DNA of 64,000 bases from Tahibacter amnicola (GTDB lineage Bacteria; Pseudomonadota; Gammaproteobacteria; Xanthomonadales; Rhodanobacteraceae). The notes below the pieces were generated by a model, which saw only the letters and a list, made by a program, of their open reading frames with translations, searched no databases and was not told where the DNA came from. The stretch covers positions 2,629,001 to 2,693,000 of the forward strand of contig NZ_CP104694.1 of NCBI RefSeq assembly GCF_025398735.1. Direction: 5' to 3'. A program made the translations under genes and the position numbers. Positions 17,124-26,233 of this stretch are shown one piece after another (positions within the stretch are counted from its first letter, which is position 1; every line of letters starts with the position of its first letter).

Positions 17124-18179
17124 ATGATTTCAGGTGCCGTAGGCGTGGGCCTGGTGCTGGCGGGTATGGCGGCGGGCGCCCAGGGCGCGTCGTCGCAGGG
17201 ACTGTCGTTCTCGCACAAAGACTGGGAGCTGGCCTGCGACAACACGCGCACCTGCCGTGCTGCCGGCTACAGCGATGACGCCCAGACGCACCGGGTTTCG
17301 GTGCAGCTGGAACGGCGCGCAGGTGCCCACACCGCGGTCGAGGTCAATCTGATGCTCGGCCAAGAGGACGATGCCTACGAGGCATTGCCGTCGACGATTC
17401 CGCTGGATCTGGTCATCAACGGAAAGCGTGCCGGTTCCGTCTCGGTCGAAAGGAACACGCTGGTCGCCACGCTGGCAGCGGCCGAGACGAAAGCCCTCCT
17501 GGCGGCACTGGCGGGTACCAGTACCATCGAGTGGGTTCACGGCGATATCCGCTGGCGCCTGTCCGACAAAGGCAGCTCGGCGGTGTTGCTGAAGATGGAC
17601 GAATTCCAGGGACGTATCGGCACACCTGGTGCGCTGGTGCGCACAGGGACCAGGGACGAAAAGAACGTGCTTCCGCCATTGCCTGCGCCGGAAGTGGTGC
17701 GCGGTCGGCTCGCCGCCGCCCGGCCGGGCGATGCCACCTTCGATGTCACGCACGCTGCCGCACTGCGCGAAATGCTGCGCTCAGCGACGACGGAAGAGGA
17801 CTGCAGCCTCTTCTTCGAATCGGGTGAAGGTGAGCCGGACATCGACGTCTGGCGTTTGACCGATACGAAGCTGCTCGTCGCCACGCCCTGCTGGCGGGGT
17901 GCATACAACGCGGGCAACGGCTATTGGGTGATCAACCAGGTCGCGCCGTTTGATCCGGTCTTCGTCACCACGGAAGGATCGGAGTACGGAAGCGGTGAAA
18001 TCAACGGCGACTACAAGGGGCGTGGCCTGGGCGATTGCTGGTCCAGCAAGACCTGGACCTGGGATGGCTCCACCTTCGTGCTGACCCGAGCCACCTCCAC
18101 CGGCATGTGCCGGATGATCGCGCCGGGCGGTGCGTGGGAGCTTCCCACGGTGATCACCAACGTCACCGGGAAGCCGTAG
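17124..18179 (+). CDS. DUF1176 family secreted protein
   Basis: A 351-residue exported protein. A signal peptide ends near GAQGASS, then FSHKDWELACDNTRTCRAAG opens the DUF1176 domain, followed by RVSVQLERRAG, LINGKRAGSV-type strands and the closing GLGDCWSSKTWTWDGSTFVL and MCRMIAPGGAWELP. Several Cys suggest disulfides. The family occurs in proteobacterial periplasms and its role is unknown. It is a single gene, 69 bp after DUF3297. Confidence 0.88.
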   Translation: MISGAVGVGLVLAGMAAGAQGASSQGLSFSHKDWELACDNTRTCRAAGYSDDAQTHRVSVQLERRAGAHTAVEVNLMLGQEDDAYEALPSTIPLDLVINGKRAGSVSVERNTLVATLAAAETKALLAALAGTSTIEWVHGDIRWRLSDKGSSAVLLKMDEFQGRIGTPGALVRTGTRDEKNVLPPLPAPEVVRGRLAAARPGDATFDVTHAAALREMLRSATTEEDCSLFFESGEGEPDIDVWRLTDTKLLVATPCWRGAYNAGNGYWVINQVAPFDPVFVTTEGSEYGSGEINGDYKGRGLGDCWSSKTWTWDGSTFVLTRATSTGMCRMIAPGGAWELPTVITNVTGKP

Positions 18180-18620
18180 CGCCAGGGCGTAAGGAGTGCC
18201 CGACCAGCCACCGCATTGACGCCCCTGGCCCGGGGGCGCTGCCGGACACAGGTTTCCTGTGGGCTATTGAAGCCATTGCGATAGCGGGTTTTGCCGCCAG
18301 GGGCGTCGGCGGCCCCCGCCGCCTCCGTGCTGCGGACCAAGGCCGAGGGCACTACAGCCGCGCGCCGCCCAATCCCCTTTCGCAGATTTCTCACCTGTGC
18401 CCGCGATCTGCGCGGGCGTCCGCGGCACTGATCGTCGGTCACGCTGTTGCGGCATGCTGCTCCGGTGAGGCACGGATCGCTGGCGATGAATTCCTAACCT
18501 GCTGTTCTAGCGCGTATTTGTGGTTCGTCGACACAACGTCGATCTTTCGTTCGCGTTTCGTCGGGACGCCGGCCGCAGGACGGCGCGAGAGTGCGGATTC
18601 CCCGTTCCGCAAGGTCTGCC
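18180..18620. other. Intergenic region
   Basis: No convincing gene. Several overlapping frames are open on both strands but are Arg/Ala-rich. AT content rises modestly at 18490-18560, probably the promoter of the FG-GAP protein gene. AAGG at about 18610 serves as its ribosome binding site. Confidence 0.4.
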
Positions 18621-19868
18621 ATGACGATTCGCCACCTGTTTCCCGCCGCGGCGCTGCTGTTCGCGGCCCCCTCTCTCTGGGCTGCTCCGGCGCCCTACAG
18701 CCAGGGATTCCGCCATCTGTTGCCCTGGGCGGAGCACGCCGAGCCCGATGTGGAAATCATCTACGGCGGCGTTGACCTCGACGGCGACCAGCGCCGCGAC
18801 GTCGTCATCGCGGCGCGCAGCCAGCCCTTGACCCTGATGTCGAACGTGGCGCCCGGCCGGTTCGTTGCGCGCAATCTGGGAACCTACGAGACGGCTGTTT
18901 CGTTTCTTGCTGCTGCCCATTTCAACAACGATCCATGGATCGACCTTTTCCTGTCTGACGGCCGCTCCAGTCGCGTGCTGTTCGGCCAGGGCGCAGGCCT
19001 GTTCGTGCCAGGTCCCCATCTGTCGCTTGGCGCGGACGCCATGGCCCTTGTGGACTTCAACGGGGACGGCGTGCTGGATATGGTCGGCACCGAAAACGGA
19101 ATTACCGAGCTGGCGCTCGGCCAGGGCAATGGCGCGTTCCAGTACGGCGGAAGTACGTCGGCCTACTCGGGAATCCCCTACGTTTCCACTGCCGACGTGA
19201 CGGGTGACAACCGGAAGGATTTGCTGTCCGGCGCTGGCGCCGGAGTGAGCCTTGTGCGCTACCAGCCCGGCTCGCCGTCGATGGTGCGCACGGACCTGTC
19301 GTTGAACTTCAACGACGACAGGATCGTGCAGCACCTGCACGCCACGGACCTTGACAGGGACACCAAACCGGATGCCCTCGTCGGCACCGTTGATCTGGCC
19401 CGCAACAGCACCCTTCATGTGCTGGCCAATCGCCTCGGTGCGCCCTCTTACCTGACGATGCTGGCCACTTCCTATCCTCTGGTGGGCCTGTTTACGGAAG
19501 AAGTGACGCACTCGATCACCGGTCTCCAGGCGACCGACTACAACCGCGACGGCAATCCCGATGCGGTCGTCGGCCTGTATGCCGACGGGTGTCGTCCCGG
19601 CAAGTTCCGCCCGAACTGGGACGAGGCCTGTCCGTCGGTGGCGCTCTTCCCTGGAAACGGCAACGCCACGTTGGGTGTGCCCGTCACCATCAACGGCGGC
19701 GAGCTGCCGAAGGGAGGCGTGGTCGCTGATGACTTTGACGACGATGGCATCACGGATTTCGCCTTCTTCAGCACCCGTCGCAGCGCATTTGTCGCGTATT
19801 TCACCGATCTCGCGCAGGACCAGATCTGGGGCGACGGGTTCTCCGAGGTGTGGGTCAGCGAGCGCTGA
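18621..19868 (+). CDS. Secreted FG-GAP/VCBS repeat protein
   Basis: A 415-residue exported protein with a signal peptide cleaved near SLWAAPAP. At least seven FG-GAP/VCBS-type calcium-binding loops follow: VDLDGDQRRDVVI, HFNNDPWIDLF, DFNGDGVLDMVG, DVTGDNRKDLL, DLDRDTKPDALVG, DYNRDGNPDAVVG and DFDDDGITDFAFF. These form an integrin-alpha-like beta-propeller. The C-terminus (DQIWGDGFSEVWVSER) looks like an extended, degenerate version of the NGF-type tag seen on other exported proteins here. It is probably extracellular. ATG 18621 opens the signal peptide and is preceded by AAGG. Confidence 0.82.
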   Translation: MTIRHLFPAAALLFAAPSLWAAPAPYSQGFRHLLPWAEHAEPDVEIIYGGVDLDGDQRRDVVIAARSQPLTLMSNVAPGRFVARNLGTYETAVSFLAAAHFNNDPWIDLFLSDGRSSRVLFGQGAGLFVPGPHLSLGADAMALVDFNGDGVLDMVGTENGITELALGQGNGAFQYGGSTSAYSGIPYVSTADVTGDNRKDLLSGAGAGVSLVRYQPGSPSMVRTDLSLNFNDDRIVQHLHATDLDRDTKPDALVGTVDLARNSTLHVLANRLGAPSYLTMLATSYPLVGLFTEEVTHSITGLQATDYNRDGNPDAVVGLYADGCRPGKFRPNWDEACPSVALFPGNGNATLGVPVTINGGELPKGGVVADDFDDDGITDFAFFSTRRSAFVAYFTDLAQDQIWGDGFSEVWVSER

Positions 19869-19913
19869 CGAATCGCGTCACATGTCCTTCCTCTACTGAA
19901 CGGTTCGCAGCAC

Positions 19914-20309
19914 ATGATCCTGACACCTGAAATGCTGGTTCTGGCAGCTTCCTTGCTACTGGAGAATACGCAGCCGATCTCGCAGGCATCCGTCTGCTAT
20001 CGCGGCATCGTCGAGAAGCGCACGGCAATCGTGCTTGACGCGACAAACGTCGTGGAGTTCGGCGTATTGCGCCTGGATACGCCGGTGGATTTCGCCGGCG
20101 AAGAATCGGATCCATCCGGCGCGGTCCACGCGCCGCAAACGCGCGACCTGCAGTTGCGAGGCGGCGTTGAAAAGATCGCGCTGCACTATGTCGGCACGCG
20201 TGTCGCTGCCTGCGGCAAACTGGCGCCGGCGCGTGAAAGAACCGATCTGACCGAAGTCGTACTGCGCGCCGATGAACTGGTGCCCGAACCGAACAAGGCG
20301 TCGCGCTGA
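19914..20309 (+). CDS. Small secreted or periplasmic protein, possibly DUF4431-like
   Basis: A 131-residue protein starting with a short hydrophobic helix (TPEMLVLAASLLLENT), which may be a signal peptide. The body has a strand pattern ending YVGTRVAACGKLAPARERTD and TEVVLRADELVP, which resembles the 'VGKRVTVTGTL...' closing segment of DUF4431 proteins; I regard that match as weak. It lies 45 bp after the FG-GAP gene and could be co-transcribed. A 14-bp hairpin follows. The function is unknown. Confidence 0.5.
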   Translation: MILTPEMLVLAASLLLENTQPISQASVCYRGIVEKRTAIVLDATNVVEFGVLRLDTPVDFAGEESDPSGAVHAPQTRDLQLRGGVEKIALHYVGTRVAACGKLAPARERTDLTEVVLRADELVPEPNKASR

Positions 20310-20332
20310 TTGCCGTGAACGCTTAGCCACCT

Positions 20333-20366
20333 GCAGGAACCGGGTCAACGCAGACCCGGTTCCTGC
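20333..20366. terminator. Strong hairpin, possible terminator
   Basis: A perfect 14-bp inverted repeat (GCAGGAACCGGGTC / GACCCGGTTCCTGC) with a 6-nt loop lies 24 bases after a stop. No T tract follows, so an intrinsic terminator is uncertain; it may instead stabilise the 3' end. Confidence 0.5.
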
Positions 20367-20462
20367 ACGCAGGACACCGCAGATACTAACGATTTCCGCT
20401 TTTGCGCACAGACCGCGTTTGTGCAGTCACCTGGTTCCCAGGTACTACACGAGGAGTGTGTC

Positions 20463-21353
20463 ATGGTGCGTTGGCTGGCGGGTGCGGCATTGGTCCTGGC
20501 TTCCCCATTTGCGATGGGTGCCCAGTGTGAGTTCACCGTGGAAGCATCGTGGGTGCACCCGATGCAGCCGCTGTCGATGCGCAACCAGGAGGAGTTCTAT
20601 TGCTTCCTGATCGGAGCCAGCGGCAATTTCCGCGGGAGTGGTGAATCGGTTTTCATGCGCGGTAACGGGTTTGGGCGCTGGGTACTTGGTGGCACATCCC
20701 AGCAGGAGGGGGTGACGGCGCATGGGATCTGCGCGGCAAAGGGGTGCTTCACCTCCGCCAGCGGCGGCACGGCGCGATGGCATTCGGAGGAAATAACCGC
20801 ACTGTCCAGCGCCGATGCGCCGGATTTTCCCTGGGAACACTGCTGGGCCGGCATCCACGACCAGCGGCCCGCCTGGTGGGGTGATGCATTCACGGTACTC
20901 AATGGCATGCAGGGCCGCTTCGACGGCCTGGGCGAATTCGTCAGCGTGCAGCAGACGTCGCAGCCGTTCGAGGCCTCGCGCGTCAACGCCAAGCTGAGCG
21001 CATGCACGGACGATTACCTGCGTGCCTCGGCGCATTCGTTCTTCGTCGGCACGCCATCGAGCGGAAAGCCTGCGCGTTTCGGTGGGCCCGGCGGGTTCGG
21101 CAACGCGGCACAGGTCGGGGAGTTCACGGTCTCGGCAGCCGGTACGACCATGAGCACCGTGATGATCCCGACCTGGGCGGGGATGTGCTATTTCACCGAG
21201 ATATCCGGCAATTTCCGCGGCGGCGGTGAATCGGTTCGCATCACGGCGCAGACCATCAATGGCGTCAAGCGCTGGGTACTCAAGGCCTCCCACGCCAATC
21301 CGAACGGCCTGGTTACGGCGCGGTCGCGATGCGTGTTGTTCGCACAGAACTGA
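20463..21353 (+). CDS. Secreted protein with internal repeats, unknown function
   Basis: A 296-residue exported protein. The signal peptide ends near FAMGAQC. I do not recognise the family. Three repeat units are visible. Units 1 and 3 share CYF(L/T)xISGNFRGxGESV, then GxxRWVLxxSxxxxxxVTA and a closing Cys (KGCF, SRCVLF). The middle unit is more divergent (HCWAGIHDQRPAWWGDAF, MQGRFDGLGEFVSV). Each unit has two to three Cys, suggesting a disulfide-stabilised beta domain duplicated twice. ATG 20463 follows GAGGAG; the frame from 20421 only adds a non-signal leader. Confidence 0.65.
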   Translation: MVRWLAGAALVLASPFAMGAQCEFTVEASWVHPMQPLSMRNQEEFYCFLIGASGNFRGSGESVFMRGNGFGRWVLGGTSQQEGVTAHGICAAKGCFTSASGGTARWHSEEITALSSADAPDFPWEHCWAGIHDQRPAWWGDAFTVLNGMQGRFDGLGEFVSVQQTSQPFEASRVNAKLSACTDDYLRASAHSFFVGTPSSGKPARFGGPGGFGNAAQVGEFTVSAAGTTMSTVMIPTWAGMCYFTEISGNFRGGGESVRITAQTINGVKRWVLKASHANPNGLVTARSRCVLFAQN

Positions 21354-21475
21354 ACGAAAGGGGCGGCAGGTCCCCTGTGGGACGAGGACCTGCCACCGTC
21401 ACGCAGCAGAACCACGCCTGATCACTGCCCGCACTGTTCCCCGGTATGAACCAGTGACAACCGGAGTGCCACAGC

Positions 21476-21751
21476 ATGCTCGATCTGGACGACGTACCCG
21501 TCGGACCCCTGGCGCGAGGCCTGTTGCTGATCGTTCGGATAGTGTGGTGGCTGGCGTGGGAGATCTGTCTCGTGACGGTGGGCTGGTTCGTGGGCTGGCC
21601 CATTTGCCGGGCGCTGACGCTGGGGCGGTTGCCCGGTGCCCACATCACCGAATGTGACGATGTCGCGTGCTGGCTCCAGGTTGCAGTGGCGCTGGTCGGC
21701 CTGGGCACGCTGGCAGGTTTGCTGTTCCTTCTGCCCGGATATGCCGGCTAG
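21476..21751 (+). CDS. Small integral membrane protein
   Basis: A 91-residue protein with two or three predicted membrane helices (LARGLLLIVRIVWWLAW, ICLVTVGWFVGW and VAVALVGLGTLAGLLFLLPG). No family is recognised. No strong ribosome binding site is seen, so confidence rests on the hydrophobic pattern. Confidence 0.5.
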   Translation: MLDLDDVPVGPLARGLLLIVRIVWWLAWEICLVTVGWFVGWPICRALTLGRLPGAHITECDDVACWLQVAVALVGLGTLAGLLFLLPGYAG

Positions 21752-21858
21752 CCCGGTAGCGGTAGCAAGCAAAGTCTGCGCAAGCCGCGGTCTCGCCGTG
21801 CTCAGACCCTTCCCGATGATCGTGTATGGTGGCGGTTTCTCCATAGCAGGTGAGCTTC

Positions 21859-22245
21859 ATGCCGGGACCAGCCAATGCGGGCCTGTTCATCTACGCCAAG
21901 GACCTTGATCACCTGGGCGGCTTTTACGAGACGGTCTGCAGCATGGCGGTACTGCACCGGTCGGACGATCTGATTGTCCTTGAATCGCCGGATATCCAGC
22001 TCCTGGTCCACGCCATTCCGGCATCGATCGCGGCGGGCATCACGATCACCGCACCGCCGCAATGGCGCGAGGAAACACCCTTGAAGTTCTTTTTCACCGT
22101 GCCGGACCTGTCGAAGACGACGGCGATCATCGCCGGCCTTGGCGGCGAAGTCGCCACGCAGCGGTGGAGCGGTCCCGGCTTCGTCGCCGTCAATGCCTGT
22201 GACCCCGAAGGCAACATCTTCCAGTTGCGACAGAAGACAGGCTGA
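21859..22245 (+). CDS. VOC family (glyoxalase/bleomycin-resistance fold) protein
   Basis: A 128-residue protein with the paired beta-alpha-beta-beta-beta VOC fold. It starts AGLFIYAKDLDHLGGFYETV, which carries the first domain signature, and ends GPGFVAVNACDPEGNIFQLR, the typical last strand. The metal or ligand positions are uncertain. AGGTGA at spacing ~6 supports ATG 21859 over GTG 21850. It converges closely on the GNAT gene. The substrate is unknown. Confidence 0.85.
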   Translation: MPGPANAGLFIYAKDLDHLGGFYETVCSMAVLHRSDDLIVLESPDIQLLVHAIPASIAAGITITAPPQWREETPLKFFFTVPDLSKTTAIIAGLGGEVATQRWSGPGFVAVNACDPEGNIFQLRQKTG

Positions 22246-22252
22246 GCGCGCG

Positions 22253-23104
22253 TCAGCCGATCTCGAACGAGGTCACCCCGTACTGCCGCCGCAGGGGTGT
22301 GTCCGGTTGCGGGCCGGTATACATGCGTGCCGTCTCGAAAACCATCCGCATGCCGTGTCGCCGCGCCAGGGTCATGGCGGCCGGGTTGACTTCGGGAACA
22401 TCCAGATAAAGAACGTCGGTGGGCGCGATACTTGCGCGCAGCGCACCGAACAATGCCTCGGCATCCTGTTCGGTGTCCGCCGCCAGCGGCCCGATCTTTC
22501 CGCCGGACACACACTGCCGCCAGACAGCGTAGCCCGCGAGACGCCCATCGCGGAGGACGCCAAGGGCCGTCGCCTGCGGTTGGGTAATCCACGCTTTCAG
22601 AAAGGCGGGCCGTGCCACCGGGAAGAAGGGGCGTTCATAGGCCGCCAGTTCGTCAAACGGGACACCGGACAGGTCGACAATGGACCGGTCGCGCGAGCCA
22701 TCCCCTGATCCGTTGCATTCAAATCGGATATTCCGGTACGCCAGGTGAAAACCGTGCTTTGTGTAATTGGACTGTTGTTCCACGACGCCGTCCAGGCCGA
22801 CGTTGCGCCCACGCAGCCGTTCCATGGCTGCGCGGAAGACGGCCAGCCCATAGCCTCTGCCCCGGTGCGCCGGATCGACGATGAAGAAGCCGATAAACCC
22901 GAAGTCCTCGCCGTAGCGCATGGCGGAAATCGTGGAATAGATCTGTCTGCCGAGCTGGCCGACGAGAAATCCGTCGGCATCGGCGGCGAGATAGCAGTCC
23001 ACATCGTGCAAACCCGGGTTCCAGCCCTCGCGTGCGGCCCATGCCGCGGCAGTGCGGGCCTGCTCCGGTGTCGCGACCTGTACCGCATAGGGCGTGGTCG
23101 TCAC
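22253..23104 (-). CDS. GNAT family N-acetyltransferase with two GNAT domains
   Basis: A 283-residue protein. The N-terminal GNAT domain has the acetyl-CoA loop in FFIVDPAHRGRGYGLAV and the region GREGWNPGLHDVDCYL-like at its start. The C-terminal ~110 residues form a second, Acetyltransf_18-like half (ATALGVLRDGRLAGYAVWR, LYLDVPEVNPAAMTLARRHG and the end FETARMYTG). GTG 23104 is the start: GAGGAG precedes it and the homology begins there. It lies 10 bp after the seven-haem cytochrome gene and is probably co-transcribed with it. The substrate is unknown. Confidence 0.82.
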   Translation of the reverse strand: MTTTPYAVQVATPEQARTAAAWAAREGWNPGLHDVDCYLAADADGFLVGQLGRQIYSTISAMRYGEDFGFIGFFIVDPAHRGRGYGLAVFRAAMERLRGRNVGLDGVVEQQSNYTKHGFHLAYRNIRFECNGSGDGSRDRSIVDLSGVPFDELAAYERPFFPVARPAFLKAWITQPQATALGVLRDGRLAGYAVWRQCVSGGKIGPLAADTEQDAEALFGALRASIAPTDVLYLDVPEVNPAAMTLARRHGMRMVFETARMYTGPQPDTPLRRQYGVTSFEIG

Positions 23105-23114
23105 GGCGGACTCC

Positions 23115-25115
23115 TCATTCAAGGGGCTTGGCGGGTGTCGTGGCTGCGTCGTTGCGCTGGTGCTCGTCCAGGGCGGCGCGAATGGCTTCGGGTTTCGCGG
23201 CGGCATGGGTTCCCATTCGCAGGTAGCGCAGCGCCTCGTCGCGCTGACCATCTGCGACGAGGCGGTCGGCGAGCGCGAGGTAGGCGCGCGTTTCGCGCGG
23301 CTGCAACGCCAGTGCCTGGCGGTAGTCGCTGATGGCATCTTCGTCGCGGCCCAATGCGGTGTGCACGTGGCCACGCGTCACCCAGGCAGCGACGAGATTC
23401 GGGCGCAGGCGGATCGCTTCGGAAAGTGCCTCGCGCGCCTGCGCGTGACGCTGTAGCGCGTGCAGCGCCAAGCCGAGATTGAACTGGAACTCGGGGACAT
23501 CCGGCGCCGATTGCGTCGCGGCGAGAAAATCCGGCACGGCATTGGCGACGTCGCCCGACCCCATTCGCGCGACGCCCCGCCACGCGGTGGCCAGCGCGTT
23601 TCCCGGTGCTTCCGCGAGCAGGTGCTGTGTGGTCTGCAGGGCCCGGGCAAAGTTCCGCTGCCCGAGCTGGAATGCGGCGATATCGAAATGCGGTGTCAGC
23701 GATGCCGTTTCTGTGGCAGCGGCCAGCCGGGCGAGGTGTGCATCCGCACCGTGGCCGGCGAGGTCTGCCCGCAGGATGGCCAGCGTGCGGTACAAGGCAT
23801 CCGTGGCGCCGGCACCTGGTTGTGGTGCGAACGGCTGGACATCTTTCACATCCGGCGTGGCCTCGCGCAATTGTGCGAGCAGGTCGCCGCTGCGGGCGCG
23901 CGCGATGTGGTGGTCAGTCATCGTGACGTGAACCACATCTTGCGTGCGACGCCGCGGCATGTGGCAGCCGACGCAATTCTCCGGCGTTGCAGTGCCTTTC
24001 ACCGCGACACTCTCGGCAGGGTGGGGTTCGTGACAACGCCCGCAGGTGGCGTCCACGGACGCAAGACGGGTGTCCTTGGCCAGGGGGTGGTGCGGATTGT
24101 GGCAGTCGATGCAGGTGATGCCACCTTTCTGGTAGCAGTCGCTTTGCATCAGCCGGTAGGCGTGATGATTGATTTCGAAGCGTTCCGTCGCGGGCTCGCC
24201 GGTAACGGTTTCCATGTGGACGAGATAGTCATCCAGCGCCTGTCCCGGCCGGAAGCTGTAATCGCCGCGGTCCAGTCGTCGCGGGCCGATCACGGCGACG
24301 GCGGGCAGAAGGTGACACTGGAAACACACGTCGTCGCGGCGCGCCGGGGCCAGTCGTGCCGGATTGATGATGCTGGCCCGGATTGTCTCGACAGGCGCAT
24401 TCGCGATGACCTGCCGCACATGCACTGCGCCCGGTCCGTGGCAACGCTGGCATCCCGTCCCTTCCGGAAGCGCGGCCGGAAATACCGGCGGCGCCCAGTG
24501 TGCATCAGAGCCGGTGGGCTGCTCCGGATAGGCGTTGTGGCAGAACAGACATTCGCGACGGATGCGCCGTGTCAGGCCATCATGGTCGGCGCGGTCATAG
24601 CCCGGTGCCATCGCCAGGCGCTGCTCCTGCGTGTACCAGGCAATCGGCAGCTGGTACAGCTCGCCACCCGGCGTGCGGTAGAGGTAGACGCGCGAGCGGT
24701 GTCCGGAACCCAGGATCCAATCCACGCGCTGGGAAAACGCATTGATCGGTTTTCCCTCGTCATCCCGTTGCCAGCGCTTGAACAGCAGCACTTCGCCGTT
24801 CCAGGTCAACGAAAAGTGACTCTTCGACGGCGTGTGCTCGAATTGCGTGCGCGCAAAATCTTCCACCAGCGCCGCGGCCGACGGGCGCCGGAACGATTGC
24901 GCCATGCCCACGTCCTGGTAGCTGGCGTAGGTTGCCGGATGGCAGGTGGCGCAGCCGGTGTCGGCGATGTGGCCGGCTGCTGTGCCGGTGCCTTCGCGCA
25001 GGTGCAGCAGCTGCAACGGATCCGCTGCCACCGTGGCCAGCGCATTCGCGGCCGTCCCCAGCAGGGTAACCATGCACCATCGGCGCAGGCGGTTCAGTCC
25101 TTGCGTGCGTTTCAT
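23115..25115 (-). CDS. Exported seven-haem c-type cytochrome with C-terminal TPR domain
   Basis: A 666-residue periplasmic protein. After a signal peptide (WCMVTLLGTAANALA) it has seven CxxCH haem sites: CATCH (~55), CLFCH (~190), CQRCH (~224), CFQCH (~264), CIDCH (~335), CGRCH (~358) and CVGCH (~382), followed by MTDHH. The spacing fits multihaem cytochromes related to nitrite or tetrathionate-type octahaem proteins, but the exact reaction is not clear. Residues ~440-650 are TPR repeats (FNLGLALHALQRHAQAREAL, TALGRDEDAISDYRQALAL), a protein-protein scaffold. The ATG at 25115 opens the signal peptide. The role is presumably respiratory electron transfer or cytochrome assembly. Confidence 0.85.
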   Translation of the reverse strand: MKRTQGLNRLRRWCMVTLLGTAANALATVAADPLQLLHLREGTGTAAGHIADTGCATCHPATYASYQDVGMAQSFRRPSAAALVEDFARTQFEHTPSKSHFSLTWNGEVLLFKRWQRDDEGKPINAFSQRVDWILGSGHRSRVYLYRTPGGELYQLPIAWYTQEQRLAMAPGYDRADHDGLTRRIRRECLFCHNAYPEQPTGSDAHWAPPVFPAALPEGTGCQRCHGPGAVHVRQVIANAPVETIRASIINPARLAPARRDDVCFQCHLLPAVAVIGPRRLDRGDYSFRPGQALDDYLVHMETVTGEPATERFEINHHAYRLMQSDCYQKGGITCIDCHNPHHPLAKDTRLASVDATCGRCHEPHPAESVAVKGTATPENCVGCHMPRRRTQDVVHVTMTDHHIARARSGDLLAQLREATPDVKDVQPFAPQPGAGATDALYRTLAILRADLAGHGADAHLARLAAATETASLTPHFDIAAFQLGQRNFARALQTTQHLLAEAPGNALATAWRGVARMGSGDVANAVPDFLAATQSAPDVPEFQFNLGLALHALQRHAQAREALSEAIRLRPNLVAAWVTRGHVHTALGRDEDAISDYRQALALQPRETRAYLALADRLVADGQRDEALRYLRMGTHAAAKPEAIRAALDEHQRNDAATTPAKPLE

Positions 25116-25390
25116 CAGCGCACCCGGATGGAATGGCCGGCGGGTTCGCCGGGCGACACAGCGTCGCCGATCCTGCCTCATCTTGCCAAGCGGCCGGCCG
25201 CGGTATCCGCCGGGCTGGCGCGCATTCTACAGAATGGCGCATCGCGCACTCCGGCGGCTCGCCCTGTCCGTTGGAGTAAAGGGGGGCGTGTGATGATGGG
25301 GCTCGAGCTCCGTCGCGTGCTGTTCCTGGGACGTATCGCTGGGTTGTTGGAAGACATCTGCGTCGCCCTCTATCGGCTCGGTGAAGTCAT

Positions 25391-26178
25391 TCAACCGAAA
25401 TTTCGCGCCGTGACTACCTCAGCATTCGCCCGCTGTGCAGCGAGCCAATGACACAGCGTCTGATGTGCCTGGCTGCACGGATCGAGGAATGCCATGTGGC
25501 TGGTATCCGACAGTTCCGCCAGCGTGACCGGATCGCCGTGGCTGGCGGCCAGGGCCACGTAGTCCCGCGACAGCTGGACCGGAACGGCGGTATCCTCCGT
25601 GCCGTGCGCGATCAGCTGCGGAATATGTAGCGGAAGTTGCGCATGCGGCGATGCGGTCCGGTAGCGCCCGGGAACGTCCTGCGGCGAGCCACCCAGCAAT
25701 TGGCCTGCTGCTTGGCCGCCGAGGGCCAGATGGTAGCCAGCGGTGAGATCGGCGATCGGCGCAAGCCCGGCGACGGCGCGCACGCGAATGCGGGGTGCAG
25801 CGCGACTTGCGCTCCACAGCGCCAGATGGCCTCCGGCCGAGTGCCCCGCCACGAACACCTGGTCCAGATCCATCGAGATGCCGTCGGCGTGCAGCAATGC
25901 CAGGTGATCGATCGCCGCGCCGACGTCGTCGAACGTACCCGGCCAGCCGCCGCCTGGTTCTCCGACACGCCGGTAGCCGATATTCCACACGGCATACCTG
26001 CGTCCGACGAGGTCCTGCGCCACGGCTTCCATCTGGTCGCGCCCGTAGGGTGTACGCCAGAATCCGCCGTGCAGCAGGCAGACGACCGCTGCGGCGTTTC
26101 CGTCGGGCAGGTACAGGTCGGCGGTCTGGCTAGCCGTGGAGCCATACCGGTGGGTGGTCGGGGGGAGGGTATCGGCAT
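25391..26178 (-). CDS. Alpha/beta hydrolase, apparent N-terminal frameshift
   Basis: The main frame (25391 to about 26230) encodes a typical carboxylesterase/kynurenine-formamidase-like fold. The oxyanion motif LLHGGFW and AVWNIGYRRVGEPGGGWPGT lead to the nucleophile elbow VAGHSAGGHLALW, the acid HGTEDTAVP and the His in DTSHMAF. That frame has no ATG, GTG or TTG between the preceding in-frame TAG (26234-26236) and ATG 26032, which would cut off HGGFW. A good start (ATG 26178, GGA upstream) sits one frame off. Adding one base to the six-G run at 26160-26165 joins them. The gene is therefore either broken by a 1-nt deletion or the run is misread. It lies directly downstream of 26234-26899. Confidence 0.65.
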
Positions 26179-26233
26179 GTCGTTCCGTGAATGGGTAGTG
26201 GCGTTGTGCCGCGACGCACGTCGCGCGCGCCGG

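Noticed and set aside
23460-25451. A 663-residue open frame on the plus strand opposite the seven-haem cytochrome
   Set aside because: The minus strand shows seven haem motifs and TPR; the plus frame has no recognisable family.
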